NCBI RefSeq assembly: GCF_000142905.1
Contig: NW_013657649.1
Coordinates: 238,143 to 302,142 of the forward strand
Source of the DNA: Thecamonas trahens ATCC 50062
Taxonomy: Eukaryota > Apusozoa > Apusomonadida > Apusomonadidae
DNA: 64,000 bases
Reading direction: 5' to 3'
The notes under the pieces were generated by a model. The model saw only the letters and a program-made list of their open reading frames with translations. It had not been told where the DNA came from and made no database searches. Below are positions 22,788 through 35,000 of this stretch, piece after piece (positions within the stretch are counted from its first letter, which is position 1; each line of letters starts with the position of its first letter). Both the position numbers and the translations under genes were made by a program.

Positions 22788-25043
22788 ATGTCGGCCTTCA
22801 ACAAGAATGCCTTCTTCGAGGGCGACGATGACGCTGCGCTGGACATGCTCGACGCATTGCTCCCGCCTCCTGCTGGAGCAGCGGCTGGCGAGAATGCCGA
22901 GGCTGAGGCGGGTGCTACCGCTCCGCCCGCAGCTGGTGACGACGTCGTTGCTGCAGACAGCCAGACACAGCCGGAGCCAGAGCCAGAGTCGGAGCACGCC
23001 GCCAACGGTGGCCAAGGTACCAGCGAGCTCTCGATGGGCCCGTCTGTGGCCAGCACCGAGGACGACCTGGAGGCCATGATGCGCGGCGCACTGGCAGGGC
23101 TTTCTGACGACGACGACGACGGCGGCAAGGCGGCAGGCGCGGCTCGCGCTGGCCGCAAGCCGGCGCCCGCACCGCTGGACATTGCGGCGGCTAGCCCTGC
23201 GTCTCCGCCGGCACAGACGATTGGAGGTCATCTGGTGCTGGAGGCCAAGGCGCCGAGTGGGTACGTGCCGTCGCCTGTTCCGCAGCCGTCGGGACTCCTC
23301 GAGCCATCGGTCAAGTTTGCACCGCCGCCGCCGCTCGACGACGACGACGACCTGATGCTGAGCTCGCCGGTGACACCGGCCTCGTCAGCCACTCCGGTGT
23401 TGGGCGGGAACAAGACCGGTTCGGCCATGTTTGCGCCGCCGCCGCCGCTCGACGAAGACGACGACGATGCGTCGACGCTCCTCACCTCTGCGCTCCGCAA
23501 AAAGGTGGAGCAGCGGCCGCGGGCGCTCTCGATGGGCCCGCCGCAGGTCTCAGGCTCGGAGCACGCGTACCCGGTGGTGCAGCAGGCGCGGGCGCCGCCG
23601 ACGGCCGGTGAGTCTGGGCCTGTCTCGTCCGACGAGGACCTCGACGCTGAGCTCGCGGCAATGGAGGCCGAGGCCATGCGGGCGGCCGGACTGGAGCCGT
23701 CGGACGGGTCGGTGGCAGATGCTGCGCGGCCGGACGACGACGAGGACGTCGACGACGACGACGAGCTCGACGTGACCGACAGCGCGGTCGAGGAGCGAAG
23801 CAAGGACGACCGGATTCGCGAGCTGGAGGCGCAGATCCGCGAGCTCTCGGGCGCGTCACCAGTCGACACGCTGCAAGTCGGAGCGCCAACGGCGGCGGCG
23901 TCGCTCGAGGGCGAGCTCGACATGCTGCGGTCGGCCAAAGTCGAGTCGGAAGAAGCGCTCTTTGACCAGATCTCCGAGCTCCAACAGCGCAACTCGCAGC
24001 TCGACGCCGACAATATTTCGCTCCGCGACGAGGTCCACGAGCTCAAGCGCGCCCTCCGCGAAGTCACTGAGGAGCGCAACGCCATTGACGAAAAGCTCTC
24101 AGTGTACAAAGACATCGAGGAGTCACACAAGCTCGAGCTGGACAAGCACCGCAAGCGCGAGTCGGGCGCCGCCATGGCGCTGCAGCGGCGACTCTCCGAG
24201 ACCCGCGCCTCGTCGCAGCGCTACGAGCAGAAGCTCAAAAAGTACAAGCGCATCATCGTGCAGATCCAGCAGGACTACGCCGCGCTCGACGCCTACACCT
24301 CGTTTGTGGCCGACAAGGCCCGCGTCTTTATTCGCCGCCTTGGCGTCCTCTACGCCCGCTCCAAGGACGCCGTCTCGCTCGCAAAGTCGGTCTACTTTAA
24401 GCTCGACTACGTCTCGTTCTCGGAACGCCTGCCCAACGTGCTCGGGGTTATCGAGCAACGCATCAAGAACAAGGCGTGGAAGGAACGCTTCCTTGTCATC
24501 AAGGACAACTTTTGGCTGGCGTACAAGGCCAAGTCCGGCAACCCGACCGTGTGCATCCGCCTCGACACCGCCTCGGTCGAGATCGTCGATGAGCCGGGCT
24601 TCCGCAACTGCTTCACCATCCGAGGCTCGGACAAGAAGGAGACCATGTGGCGCGCTCAGTCCAAGCAGGAGCTCGACCAGTGGCTTCACGTTCTCTCCAA
24701 CGCCGCAAAGTTCATGGCTATGAACCTCGAGGGTAAGCCACCGGTCTCGCAGGCCTTTGCCGCTGCCGCTGCCGCGCTTGGCTCGGAGCTCCCGGCCGCC
24801 GCCAAGTCCGGTACCGCCGCCTCGCCCGCAGACTCGATGGGTCTCGACGGTCTCGGCACCGCCGCCTCGGTCCAGCCCACCGTCGCCTCCAAGCCCGGTG
24901 GCGGCCGCGTCGGCGCCGCCGAGACAAACGTCGCCAACCTCATGACCATCTCGGGCGGCCAGGCCATCCCGGTCTCCAACTACCCGTATCTCCTTGCACT
25001 TGATCGCGACGATGGAGCGTCCAAGATTGTTGCTGCCTTGTAG
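22788..25043 (+). CDS. Coiled-coil protein with PH domain
   Basis: I do not recognise a named orthologue. From the ATG at 22788 it encodes 751 aa. The first 330 residues are low complexity, rich in Ala, Pro, Asp and Ser. They contain two near-identical short motifs, APPPPLDDDDD at about residue 180 and again as APPPPLDEDDDD near 218. Residues about 335-525 form long heptad-rich coiled coil. Residues about 553-650 form a PH domain: Arg/Lys-rich first strand, WKERFLVI core, and the conserved Trp of the final helix in LDQWLHVLSNA. The tail is Ala/Gly-rich. PH domains bind phosphoinositides or proteins, so a membrane- or cytoskeleton-linked adaptor is likely. The start is only 52 bp after the gap, so an upstream exon is possible. 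A C-rich stretch precedes the ATG. Confidence 0.8.
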   Translation: MSAFNKNAFFEGDDDAALDMLDALLPPPAGAAAGENAEAEAGATAPPAAGDDVVAADSQTQPEPEPESEHAANGGQGTSELSMGPSVASTEDDLEAMMRGALAGLSDDDDDGGKAAGAARAGRKPAPAPLDIAAASPASPPAQTIGGHLVLEAKAPSGYVPSPVPQPSGLLEPSVKFAPPPPLDDDDDLMLSSPVTPASSATPVLGGNKTGSAMFAPPPPLDEDDDDASTLLTSALRKKVEQRPRALSMGPPQVSGSEHAYPVVQQARAPPTAGESGPVSSDEDLDAELAAMEAEAMRAAGLEPSDGSVADAARPDDDEDVDDDDELDVTDSAVEERSKDDRIRELEAQIRELSGASPVDTLQVGAPTAAASLEGELDMLRSAKVESEEALFDQISELQQRNSQLDADNISLRDEVHELKRALREVTEERNAIDEKLSVYKDIEESHKLELDKHRKRESGAAMALQRRLSETRASSQRYEQKLKKYKRIIVQIQQDYAALDAYTSFVADKARVFIRRLGVLYARSKDAVSLAKSVYFKLDYVSFSERLPNVLGVIEQRIKNKAWKERFLVIKDNFWLAYKAKSGNPTVCIRLDTASVEIVDEPGFRNCFTIRGSDKKETMWRAQSKQELDQWLHVLSNAAKFMAMNLEGKPPVSQAFAAAAAALGSELPAAAKSGTAASPADSMGLDGLGTAASVQPTVASKPGGGRVGAAETNVANLMTISGGQAIPVSNYPYLLALDRDDGASKIVAAL

Positions 25044-25219
25044 ATGATCAACAAAGCTGCTTCCCTTGCGCTACACCTTTCCCGTCCTCCTCCCTTCCCT
25101 CCCTCCCCCGGCCTCCTTCTCTGTTTCATTCATAAACTGTTCTTCCAACTAACTTCGTGCACTCTACAGTATCCACTTCTCTTGAAGCCCCCCCCCCCCT
25201 ATACACACATACACACATA

Positions 25220-25252
<33 letters not shown>

Positions 25253-25274
25253 GCGCGCGCAAACGCCTCTCGCC
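25044..25274. repeat. C tract plus CA microsatellite upstream of receptor-like gene
   Basis: After the TAG of the PH gene comes a pyrimidine-rich spacer, a C run at about 25189-25198, and then about 60 bp of CA/CACATA microsatellite (25200-25258) ending in CGCGCGC. The next gene's ATG follows at 25275. The spacer stays open in the receptor's reading frame, but the signal-peptide ATG is the sensible start. Confidence 0.8.
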
Positions 25275-28200
25275 ATGTATGCACCCGTGGCAATCCTCAC
25301 ACTTCTGGTCCTTGTCGCTCTCTCCCTGGCTGACGACTTGCCGTGTACGCTTGTGCCCGACGAAACCGCAACCGATGCAACCTCGCAGCTAGTGGGCTTG
25401 GCGACCAACATGCAGCACGCCTACCTTGCGGCGCTGGATGTGGACGAGGACAACGACATCGATCTTATCTCGTCGGTTCCACCGCTCAAGTTGATGCGGA
25501 ACCAGGGAGACAACACATTTGTAGAGGAGAACGCTGCCGCCGCCATGTCCTTCACCGAGCCGACTGGCTCCGGCATCACCATGGGCCTCGCCGTGGCCGA
25601 CGCCAACGGTGACTCGCTTGATGACTTTGTCATCGGTTGGCGCGATCGAAACGTCCTTATCATGTACTTTAACATCGGGGGCGGGTCATCGGCATTTACG
25701 CCTCACCAACTGGCGTCGGCAAGCCAGGTCGGATTCCCCGAGTTCATCGACTGGGACGGCGACGGCGATCTGGACCTGGTCAGCTTTCTCTGGTCTACCA
25801 CCGGTCCTGCCCGGGTCTTTATCAACTCGGCCGGCTCATGGCCGACATCGCCGACGTACTCGTTTGGCTCATTTACCGCAGTTCATCCGGGCTCTTACGG
25901 TGACTTTGATGGCGACAACGACCTGGACATGGTTGTTGGCAACCAAAAGTGGCGCCGCGACGGCCCGCTCTCTATGACCAACATCGGAACATTACCGGGT
26001 GGCCTGATCGGCACCTCATTCAGCTACCAGATCACCACGCCAATCAACTGGAACAGCGACGGGCATGACGACGCAGGAGGCGGCAAGGGCTGTTACATTC
26101 TTCTTGGCGACGGTGCATTTGGCTTTACCTCGCAGACGCTTCCTATTCCCGACTGTATTCCGACCCAAGAGCGAATTGTGGTCGACGTTAACAAGGACGG
26201 CGCCCATGACATGGTTTACTCGGCCTCAAACCGGCCCGACATCGGCATTTCGCTACTGGTCAACGATGGCAGTGGCAACTTTGCTTCCACGATCATCCGC
26301 AAGTCGGATCGCGCGGTCCATACGCCGTTTTTCGTCGACGTCGACGGAGATGGTGATTATGATGTGTTCACTTCGCCGTGGGATAACTCTGACGTCGACT
26401 TTGGCAAGCTCTTCTTCCACGAGAACAGCGCACGTCCAGGCGCACACATGCCTGTCTTTCGCTCTCTCTGCGTCGTACCCGGGTGCACAACCGTTGATGG
26501 GTGCGTGAGCAATGTCATCAGGATTGCCCAGATCCACGGCGCTAGCGATGTCGAGCTCGCAGCAGGCGTCAACTACACCCAGTGTCCGGTCACGCCCATC
26601 ACCATCACCAACTCGGCGCTTCGCATCCGGCCCAGAGGATGGTCGAGCCGGACGAGCATCAGGTGTGGCCATGCCGGTGTTCTTTTCCGGGTTGAGCACG
26701 GTGCCAAAGCGGCTGTTGAGCGACTTGACATATTTGACACTTCGACTTCGTTTACGGTTGATCCGCAGCCGGCCATCCTGGTCACCGGCACCGCTTCCAA
26801 GCTGACACTCTCCAACGTGACCGTGACGAGCGCCGATGCGACCCGTGACGCCGCAGGCCTCACACTCATTGCATCCATTGTCGATGGCGGGTTTCTCGTG
26901 GCGGAAAACTCGGGGTCGCTCGTGGTGGAGAGCTCGGACTTTGTGGGGTGCTCGGCCTCGGGGTCGGGAGGAGCGATGGCGCTCAAAAAGACCGGCCTGG
27001 TGAGCGTGACCAAGACCTCATTTGTGGGCAACAGCGCAGTCGGAGGTGCTGGCGGCGCGGTGGTGGTTGTGCTCTCGGATGCGGTGATGGGTGATACGCC
27101 GCTCGTGTCTATCAGCAACTCGGTGTTTGCTCGCAACGAGGCGCGATACGGCGGCGTTGCGGCGGTCATCCTCGGACCGACCATTTTGCCGACTCTCGAG
27201 GACCACACCTTTCTCCCATGGCAGCCCAATCAAGCGGCAGCGCTTGCGAAGGCGTCCAACCTCACGGTCTCGTTTGCCGACGTGATGTTGGCCGACAACG
27301 TCGCTAGCTTTGGCGACGTGCTCTATGATTGCTCAGCACCTGTGTCGCTTGGCCCGTTGGCTCAAGGCTCGGCCCAGGCACCCCGGGGGGGACCGTGCCT
27401 GGTGCGTCGTCGGTGTTTGTTTGCAACCCGAGCGACGCGGCGACGCAAGCGTATAGCTCGGTGCCGTGGGTCACGAGCGTCGGCCCCGAGGCAGGCGCGC
27501 TGGTGGCTGCGGCGGCGTCGCCGGCGGTCACCATCAAGCGGGTAGACGCTCCTGCAAACGAGCCGGTCCTTGTGATGCCTGGCGAGGAGCTAGGTGGTGT
27601 CTCGTTTGGCGCCGATGATGTCTTTGGTTCGCCGACCACTGCGGGGCTGGTCGGCCTGCTCCCAGCACCTGGCTCGGGCGACGACGTGTTTATGTACGTA
27701 TCTAATGTGCTCCGCGCGCTGTCGGCGAGCGAGACGGTGGTTGACTTTTCACGCGAGCGGCTGGCCGCTTCCCATGCAGGCGTTGTCGGCTCGACGGTAT
27801 ACATGAGTGCTGGTTTGGCTGTGGCTGGCGCTGAGGTCGTGTTCATCCCGCGGCCATCGCTGGTCGTTCAGTTCCCGCTGCAGTTTGTGGCGTGCGGGCC
27901 CGGATGGGGCGCGTCGTCGACGACGCCATTTGCTTGCAGCCCGTGCGCGTCCGGCCTCTTTGCGCCCGACACGTCGATGGAGGCTTGCAGGCCGCTCGAC
28001 GACTGCCTGCCCAACTCGAAGCGGACACAGTCCGACTCATCAGAGTGCACGTGTAACGCCGGGTATTGGGCGCCGGCGCTAGCACCCGACACGCCGTGTG
28101 TAGTTTGCCCAGTCGGCGGGATTTGCGTCGGGTCGTCGACCGAGATACCAACTGCAGCGGTGGGTTACTTCAACGTGGCAAACTCGACAGGCTCGGGTGC

Positions 28201-29571
28201 GCTGGCGGAGATGGCCAAGTGCCCACGGCCGCAGTCGTGCGCCGGTGGCTCCAAGTGTGTCACAGGCTCAGAGGGCTTTATGTGCCGGGCGTGCTCAGAC
28301 GGCTTTTACACCGACGAGGACACCGTGTGTCGAAAGTGCCCGAACGCGGCAGGAGCCATGTTCTATGCCTTTGTCTCTGTCCTTGGCGCGGCGGTCGTTT
28401 TGGCAACGGCGGTAGTGATGTGGGCAGCGTACGGACGGGGCGGCGGGTCATCTTCGGTCTGGCGAGTGCCGCACGCAGTCAAGTCGGGCATTCTGTTCTT
28501 CCAGATCCTGGCGGTCATCGGCGGCGCCGAGCTCAACTGGCCGTCGCCGCTCAGCTACATCCTGGCGGTCTTCTCGGCGTTCAACCTCTCGCTCGCGCTG
28601 TTTGCCTCCGAGTGCGTACTGGTCGACTTTGCCACCATGTACAAGTTTACGGCGCTCATTCCGATGGGTATGTTCTTGCTTGTCATGGCGGTGGCGGCGT
28701 TGTTCAAGTTTGGGCTTCGATTGCGGCGCGTGGCACTGCCGCGCGTGGCCGAGCGAGTGCTCTGCATCCTCGGCCCGATGCTTTATATTGCGGCAGCGCA
28801 TGCATCACTCGTGCTCTTTGACTGCACCAAGTTGCCAAACGGCACTTTTGTGCTCGACGCGGACATGGGCGTCGTGTGCTTCGAGTCGGAGTGGATCGAG
28901 CTGCTGCCGTATGGCCTCTTTGCGGTTGTCGTGTACGTCATTGGCCTGCCCGCAATCCTATTCACGCTCCTTTGCCGGGCACGACACTCGCTGCAGACAT
29001 CCGAGGTGCGCTCCCGACTCGGAGTGCTCTTTCTCAACTTCCAGCCGCAGTTCTACCTCTTTGAGGTTCTGCTCCTCCTCAAGCGGCTCGCGGTAGTGGC
29101 GACGGCCATGTTTTTCTCAGACCTCCACGTCTGGCTCCTCACCATCTTTATGGTTGTTTTTGCAGTTTTTGCAGGCATCCAGCTCAAATACGAACCGTAC
29201 AAACTGCAGATGTACAACGACATCGAGATGCAACTCAACCTCGTCATCTGCGCGCTGATCATGCTCGGCACGCTCTTCTGGGCCGACAACTTTCCAAACC
29301 ACACCTCGCTTGTCCTTTTTGCGGTCATCGGCTGCGCTGCAGTCTTCCTAGCCGTTCTCCTCCTCGTCCGGCTCTTTTCCGTGAGCTTGCGTTCCGGCTC
29401 GGCATGACCGCGCAAGTCGACGTCTGCAACGAGCCCGAGGCCAAGGAACACGGCTCACCCTCGCTCGGCACCTCCGGCACAAGCTCCGGATCGGGCTTGG
29501 CACTGCTCACCCCGCAGCCGGTGGAGTTGAGCTATAGTTCTACCAGCTGCGCAAGCGACTTGTCTCCATAG
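25275..29571 (+). CDS. Receptor-like multipass membrane protein with FG-GAP/VCBS, beta-helix and Cys-rich ectodomain
   Basis: The ATG at 25275 starts a clear signal peptide (hydrophobic core after MYAPV, small residues before DDLPC). Residues about 50-390 hold FG-GAP/VCBS repeats with Asp-rich D-x-D-x-D-G/N calcium-type loops. Residues about 410-690 look like a right-handed parallel beta-helix (repeated S-N-S and N-x-A tiers). A Cys-rich region (about 870-1025) resembles ephrin-receptor/EGF-like stalks. About ten hydrophobic segments follow (about 1028-1370). Two frame breaks interrupt the gene: G7 at 27385-27391 and T4 at 29375-29378. Adding one base to each gives a continuous protein of about 1,432 aa whose cytosolic tail ends at the TAG at 29569-29571. 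Without the second repair it would stop at 29407. The role is probably cell-surface sensing or adhesion. No ligand can be inferred. Confidence 0.78.
27381..27391 (+). other. Frame break at C4G7 homopolymer in receptor-like gene
   Basis: The frame used from 25275 gives P-R-G-G-P-C-L and soon stops at 27545. One added G gives G-G-T-V-P-G-A-S-S-V-F-V-C, continuous with the downstream ectodomain. An undercalled homopolymer is the simplest reading. Confidence 0.75.
29375..29378 (+). other. Frame break at T4 near the end of receptor-like gene
   Basis: As sequenced, the last membrane helix is followed by S-V-S-L-R-S-G-S-A and a stop at 29407. One added T gives L-F-F-R-E-L-A-F-R-L-G-M and about 55 further residues, ending at 29571. 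The extended tail has normal codon use for this genome. Confidence 0.6.
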
Positions 29572-29735
29572 CATGGAAAACGATGATGAAATGTACAAAG
29601 TAGGTGCTGGCTGCAGCGACAACGGTAGCAGAGGCTCCAGAGAGACAGCTCGCTTGCCTCGTCGTCAGCCATTTCGGCATCGCCTGTTTTTCGCTCAACG
29701 GCACTTTTCTTGTCACAAAACCCATCCACAAAGCT

Positions 29736-31397
29736 ATGCTGCGTTCAGTCACGACGACGGCGACGAGCCTGACGAGCCTGCCTGCGGTGCTGCGGGCATG
29801 CACTTCTGCGCTGCGCGGGTTCTCCTCAAGCGCGTGTGTGAGCGCTGGAGCGTTCAAGCCTTTCCTCCGCGAGGGCGTCTCGTCGGGGGCGACGGCGGTG
29901 GAGGCAGCCCGGGCCGAGTCGCTGGCCGGAGGTGGCGAGAAGCGGGTCGCGGCGCAGCACGGCAAGGGCAAGCTGACGGCGCGCGAGCGGCTGGACGTTC
30001 TCCTCGACGAGGGCTCGTTCCGCGAGATGGATCCGTTTGTCACCCACCGGTGCTCTGACTTTGGCATGGAGGCGTCCAAGGTGCCGGGCGACGGCGTGGT
30101 CACCGGCCAGGGCACCATTAACGGGCGCCTCGCCTTTGTCTTCTCGCAGGACTTTACCGTCATGGGCGGCTCGCTCTCCGAGACCCACGCCGAGAAGATC
30201 TGCAAGCTGATGGACAACGCCATGAAGGTCGGTGTGCCTGTCATTGGCCTCAACGACTCGGGTGGCGCCCGCATCCAGGAGGGTGTTGCCTCGCTCGCCG
30301 GCTACGCCGAGGTCTTCCAGCGCAACGTCGATGCCTCGGGCGTCGTCCCGCAGATCTCTATGATCATGGGTCCGTGCGCAGGTGGTGCCGTCTACTCGCC
30401 GGCGCTCACCGACTTTACCTTTATGGTCCGCGACACGTCGTACATGTTTGTCACCGGGCCCGAGGTGGTCAAGACGGTGACCCACGAGGAGGTGACCCAG
30501 GAAGAGCTTGGCGGCGCCAAGACCCACGCCACCAAGTCGGGCGTTGCCCACCTCACCTTTGAGGACGACATCGAGGCCCTGCTCAAGCTCCGCGAGTTCT
30601 ACGACTTCCTCCCGCTTTCCAACACTGCCGAGCCGCCGCAGCGCGACTTTTCCGACCCGCGCACCCGTCGCTCCGAGCAGCTCAACTCGATTGTGCCGGC
30701 CGACCCCAACTCGCCGTACGACATCAAGTCGGTCATCACCGAGCTCGTCGACGACGGCGAGTTCTTTGAGATCATGCCCGACTTTGCCAAGAACATCGTC
30801 ATCGGCTTTGGCCGCATGGAGGGCAAGACCGTCTCGTTTGTGGCGAACCAGCCCAAGGAGCTTGCTGGTTGCCTCGACATCGACGCCTCGGTCAAGGCTG
30901 CCCGCTGGATCCGCTTCTGCGACGCCTTCAACATCCCCATCGCTACCCTTGTCGACGTCCCCGGCTTCCTCCCGGGCGTCGGCCAGGAGCACAACGGCAT
31001 CATCCGCAACGGCGCCAAGCTGCTGCACGCCTACGCCGAGGCCTCCGTCCCCAAGGTCACCGTCATCACTCGCAAGGCCTATGGCGGCGCCTACACCACC
31101 CTGGCCCCGCGCATGCTCCGTGCCGACCGTGTCTACGGATGGCCCACCTCCGAGGTCGCCGTCATGGGCGCCAAGGGCGCCGTCGGCATCATCTTCCGCG
31201 GCGACTCGGACATTGCCGCCCGTGAGGCCGAGTACGAGGAGAAGTTCCTCAACCCGCTCCCGGCTGCTCGCCGCGGCTTCCTTGACGACGTCATCGAGCC
31301 GGCCGCCACCCGTGCCATCATTTGCGAGGACCTCGAGGTCCTGGCCACCAAGGTCGAGGAGGGTCCCGCCAAGAAGCACAGCAACGGCCCGCTGTAG
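29736..31397 (+). CDS. PCCB: Propionyl-CoA carboxylase beta chain, mitochondrial
   Basis: From the ATG at 29736 it encodes 553 aa, close to the 530-540 usual for the family. The protein is the carboxyltransferase beta subunit, which moves carboxyl from biotin on the alpha subunit to propionyl-CoA to make (S)-methylmalonyl-CoA in odd-chain fatty acid and Val/Ile/Met/Thr catabolism. The first 40 or so residues are rich in Arg, Ser, Thr and Ala without acids, a typical mitochondrial presequence. Family segments are clear: [17 protein letters not shown]; the acyl-CoA pocket [29 protein letters not shown]; then [31 protein letters not shown] read in parts; RKAYGGAY; and the C-terminal KKHSNGPL. 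No intron is seen. The start is set by the presequence, since the frame is also open upstream to 29604. Assignment over acetyl- or methylcrotonyl-CoA carboxylase is firm. Confidence 0.96.
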   Translation: MLRSVTTTATSLTSLPAVLRACTSALRGFSSSACVSAGAFKPFLREGVSSGATAVEAARAESLAGGGEKRVAAQHGKGKLTARERLDVLLDEGSFREMDPFVTHRCSDFGMEASKVPGDGVVTGQGTINGRLAFVFSQDFTVMGGSLSETHAEKICKLMDNAMKVGVPVIGLNDSGGARIQEGVASLAGYAEVFQRNVDASGVVPQISMIMGPCAGGAVYSPALTDFTFMVRDTSYMFVTGPEVVKTVTHEEVTQEELGGAKTHATKSGVAHLTFEDDIEALLKLREFYDFLPLSNTAEPPQRDFSDPRTRRSEQLNSIVPADPNSPYDIKSVITELVDDGEFFEIMPDFAKNIVIGFGRMEGKTVSFVANQPKELAGCLDIDASVKAARWIRFCDAFNIPIATLVDVPGFLPGVGQEHNGIIRNGAKLLHAYAEASVPKVTVITRKAYGGAYTTLAPRMLRADRVYGWPTSEVAVMGAKGAVGIIFRGDSDIAAREAEYEEKFLNPLPAARRGFLDDVIEPAATRAIICEDLEVLATKVEEGPAKKHSNGPL

Positions 31398-31639
31398 GCG
31401 CCCTGTCGTCCTTCCCCCCCCCCCCCCCCCCCCCCCCACACACGCCCCTCCTACCTCCAACCCCGTCCCCGCCCACCCGTGTGCACATGTCACAGTGAAC
31501 AACGGCAGCGTTTGCAGTCCATCAATCTGATCTGATCTTGATTCCGATCCCAACCTCCTTCCTTCCCCACCCCAGACCGGAGTCAAACCACTCAACTCCA
31601 TCGCCGTCCCTGCCCGACACTTGAGCCGAGGGCGAGCCG
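31398..31639. other. Spacer with long C tract between PCCB and MT-A70 genes
   Basis: A C run of over 20 bases lies at about 31413-31437, followed by CACACACG and pyrimidine-rich DNA. It probably includes the PCCB 3' UTR and the MT-A70 promoter/5' UTR. No coding potential is seen. Confidence 0.55.
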
Positions 31640-32048
31640 ATGGAGTCCACCGATCACACCGATGACACCCATGCAGAACCACCTGCATCCGCCACCGCCA
31701 CCAGTAGCAGTAAGTATCCAAACACCATGCATTCCCGCACCCATCGATTGGCTTGGATGAGGGGAGGGTGGGGGAGGGGGGGGGAGGGGGGGGAGGAGCA
31801 GGAGAGGAAGAGCGTGGGCGAGGGGGTGGGATCCCTCCCTGTCTTCCTTGCCTGTCACTCACTCACAGGTGCGGCATATGCGGTGTGGGCGGGGACGGGG
31901 ACGGGGACGGGGACGGGGGTGGGGTGGTGGTGGTGGTGGTGGTGGTGATGGTGGGTGTCGTCGTCGTCATCGTCGTCCTGTCTTGGCTGTGTGTGGGCTC
32001 TCTGTGGGTGCGGCTGTGGACAGCGGGCGTGGCGGCTTCGACCGAGGG

Positions 32049-32080
<32 letters not shown>

Positions 32081-35000
32081 TGGCGGGTGGCGGGGACAGT
32101 GGTGGCGAGGCAGGGAATACGAGCATGCCGACGGTGGCGGAGATGGTGGAGGAGGAGCGCGGGCGGAGGCGGAGGCGGGGGAAAGTCGTGGTGTACAACG
32201 AGGAGGCACTGCTCAAGTCGCAGTGGCGCGACTCGGAGAAGATGAAGAAGGCCATGAAGGTGGAGGAGATCGAGGCCAAGAAGGTCCGCAGGGCACACGC
32301 CCGCCGTCGTGCCGCCGAGAAGAAGAAAAAGGCCGCAGAGCGGAGGCGCAAGGCAAAGGCTGCTGCTGCTGCTCGGCGGAAGAAGAAGGCCGCAGAGGCG
32401 GCCGCGGCCGCTGCTGCCGCTGCTGCTGCCGCTGCTGCCATGGACCCCGGCGATGCCGCTACGCTGCAAGACTCAGTCGGCAGTACGGTGGGCGGGCAGA
32501 AAGTCGATGCTGGGAGCGGGGCTCAGGCTTCCGCAGCGGGGATGGGTGCCGGTAGTAGTGGCGCAGCGAGCGTCAGCGCGAGTGCGAGCGCGGCGTCGAC
32601 GCCGGCGGCTACGCCGAGTAGGGACAGCCGCAATGCGCGGCACCCGCGGCATCCGCAGCATGGATACGTCATCTACGACGACTACGGCCTGCCGATTGTG
32701 GTTGATCAACTGCCGAAGCGCGTCCGCAAGCGAGCGCCGGCGGCGGTAACGTCGGCGCAGGCTGCGGCTCAGAACAGGCCAATGGTTGCCCGTAAGCTCC
32801 TCGACGTTCCGTCACCGCCGACAACACCCGGTCGGCGGGCAGGGCTTGCTCGCCCAGACCGCAATTCGCCGCGACTCTCTGCCAAGGCATCGGGCTCGGC
32901 GCCACCTTCGGCGTCTAAGGGTAAGGGCAAGAGCAAGGGCAAGAGCAAGGGCAAGGGCAAGGCGAGTGTGGCTTTGGGCGCCAACGGGTCGGGCGGACCT
33001 CCGATGAAGGATGTACTGCGACGGTTCAAGCGGTGGACCAAGACGTACTTGACAAACGCGGTCGACGTCCTGCCGCAAACCGCCATGCCAAGTACCGTCA
33101 TTGTCGGCGAGAACGCTGTTGTCCGCCACGGGTCGAGCGTCTTCCTCGACCGGATCACCGCGTACAACGAGGCTGAGCTCAAGGACGATCCGGTGGCGCT
33201 CGCGCTTGACAAAGCGCTCAGCTGCTTCTCGGAAGACAACCCTCTGACGACGCTTCCCGGCTTCTCGCCACGCTCGCTCTGGTACCCGTCACTCTCCGAG
33301 GTCCTCGACGCTGCTTTTGGCGGCTCGGTCGAGCAGATGGCGCGATCGCTGAGCGCGGTCGACGCGTCAACCCGGGCTCACCAGGCTGCGCTCCGTAAGG
33401 GGCTTATTCGCCCGCGCACTCTGACTGCCACGGTGTCCGCGCCTCGTAGTTCCGCTCCTGAACAAGCTCTGGCACCGATGGACGTCGTCACCGCCCCACC
33501 GCAGCGCTCCCAGCCCCCGCCGGTTTCGACCCGGACCCGTGCCGTTCAAACTGAGATCACCCACGTCCAGAGCAAGACTGCCCGCCGCTGGGACGACGTC
33601 CAGCGGGTCTCGAGTGAGCTTGACGCCGGCATCATCCCCAAGAATGTCTACGCCGATCAGCTCAATCCCAAGCGCACCTTTGAGCACTTTATCTCCCGAT
33701 CGCCGACCAAGACCGCAACCCGTCCCACGGCACCGCTCGCTACCATCGCTGCTACAGTCGCCACTGCTGCTCCTGCTGCTGGTGAGCCGAAGGACAGCTC
33801 TGTCAACACTCTCACGAGCGCGATGAATCCTGCTCCGAGCGATGCACTTCGCAATCCGGCTGCACTCAGCACTGGCAAGCGCGGGCGCGACGAGGCGGAC
33901 GAGGCCACTGGCACCGCAGCTGGTCACGGGCCCGGGCCCGTGCCCAAGAAGGCCAAGCCGATGGAAGGGCCGCAGCTCAAGCTGAGCGCACCCATGGCCG
34001 CGCCCGCACCTGGACCTGTGGCGGAGACGCCGGCGCCATCGATGACGGTGGCCGAGATGGTGGCGGCGGCTACAGCAGCGGCAACAACCGCGGCAGCGGT
34101 GTTGGGCACAGGAGGACCCGCAGGCCGCTCCACCGTATCTGCAACACCAGCTGGAGCGGCGGTACCGCCGCGAGCGTGCATTGCTTCGACTGCCAGTGTC
34201 TCTTCAGCGCCGCCGCTGGCTGCCGAATCCCGGCCACCGCCACCGCCGCCGCCACCGCCTCCGTCGCTGCCGCTGCCACCCCCGCCACCATCTGTCCCTA
34301 CCGGGGTTGAAGCGGCGATGGCGAATGAGGACGGCGGGCCGAAAATGATGCTCAAAGGCGAGGAGCGGTGGACGAGCGGGACTTACGTCAATTGCGATGT
34401 GCGCTACTTTAATCTCAAGTGCCTCGGCAAGTTTGACATGGTGTACATCGACCCGCCGTGGCGGATCCGCGGCAACCAGGTGATGCCGGAGGACGGGCAC
34501 ATCTTCTCCAACTCGCAGCGGCGACGTAACTACGACACGCTCTCGAACACCGACATCTACGACCTTGAGATTGGCGAGCTGGTCGACACCGGGCTCATTT
34601 TCATGTGGACGGTCACGTCGCAGCTCAAGGTGGCGCTGCAGTGTCTCGAGCACTGGGGCTTTGACTTTATCGACAAGATCACCTGGGTCCGGCTCACCCA
34701 CCGCGATAACGTGGCCATGGGCCTTGGCTACTACTTTCTGCACTCGTCAGAAATCTGTCTGGTCGGCGCCAAGTCGCGGCCAGGTGCGCGTCTGGAGATC
34801 ATTCCCAAGATCTCGAACGATCTTTTGTTTGCTCGGGTGGGCAAGCCATCCGAAAAGCCGGTCGAGATGTACGACATCATGGAGCGGATGATGCCCGGCG
34901 GGCGCAAGATCGAGATTTTTGCCCGAAACAACAACCTGCGGCGTGGGTGGCTCTCGGTGGGCAACCTGCTCGGGCCCAACTTTGAGTACGTCAAGGATCG

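Noticed and set aside
25044-25274. Upstream extension of the receptor-like frame
   Set aside because: It reads through a C tract and a CA microsatellite. The ATG at 25275 starts a textbook signal peptide.
29826-31862. 678-aa antisense open frame opposite PCCB
   Set aside because: It mirrors the codon bias of a certain gene (PCCB) in a GC-rich genome. Its composition (Gly/Asp/Leu/Val/Arg-rich with no domain) is typical of such shadows.
31753-32023. Start of the MT-A70 protein at ATG 31753
   Set aside because: It would code a Gly run and poly-Val from G-rich and GGT repeats. The GTAAGT donor at 31710 and in-phase acceptor at 32023 give a better start at 31640.
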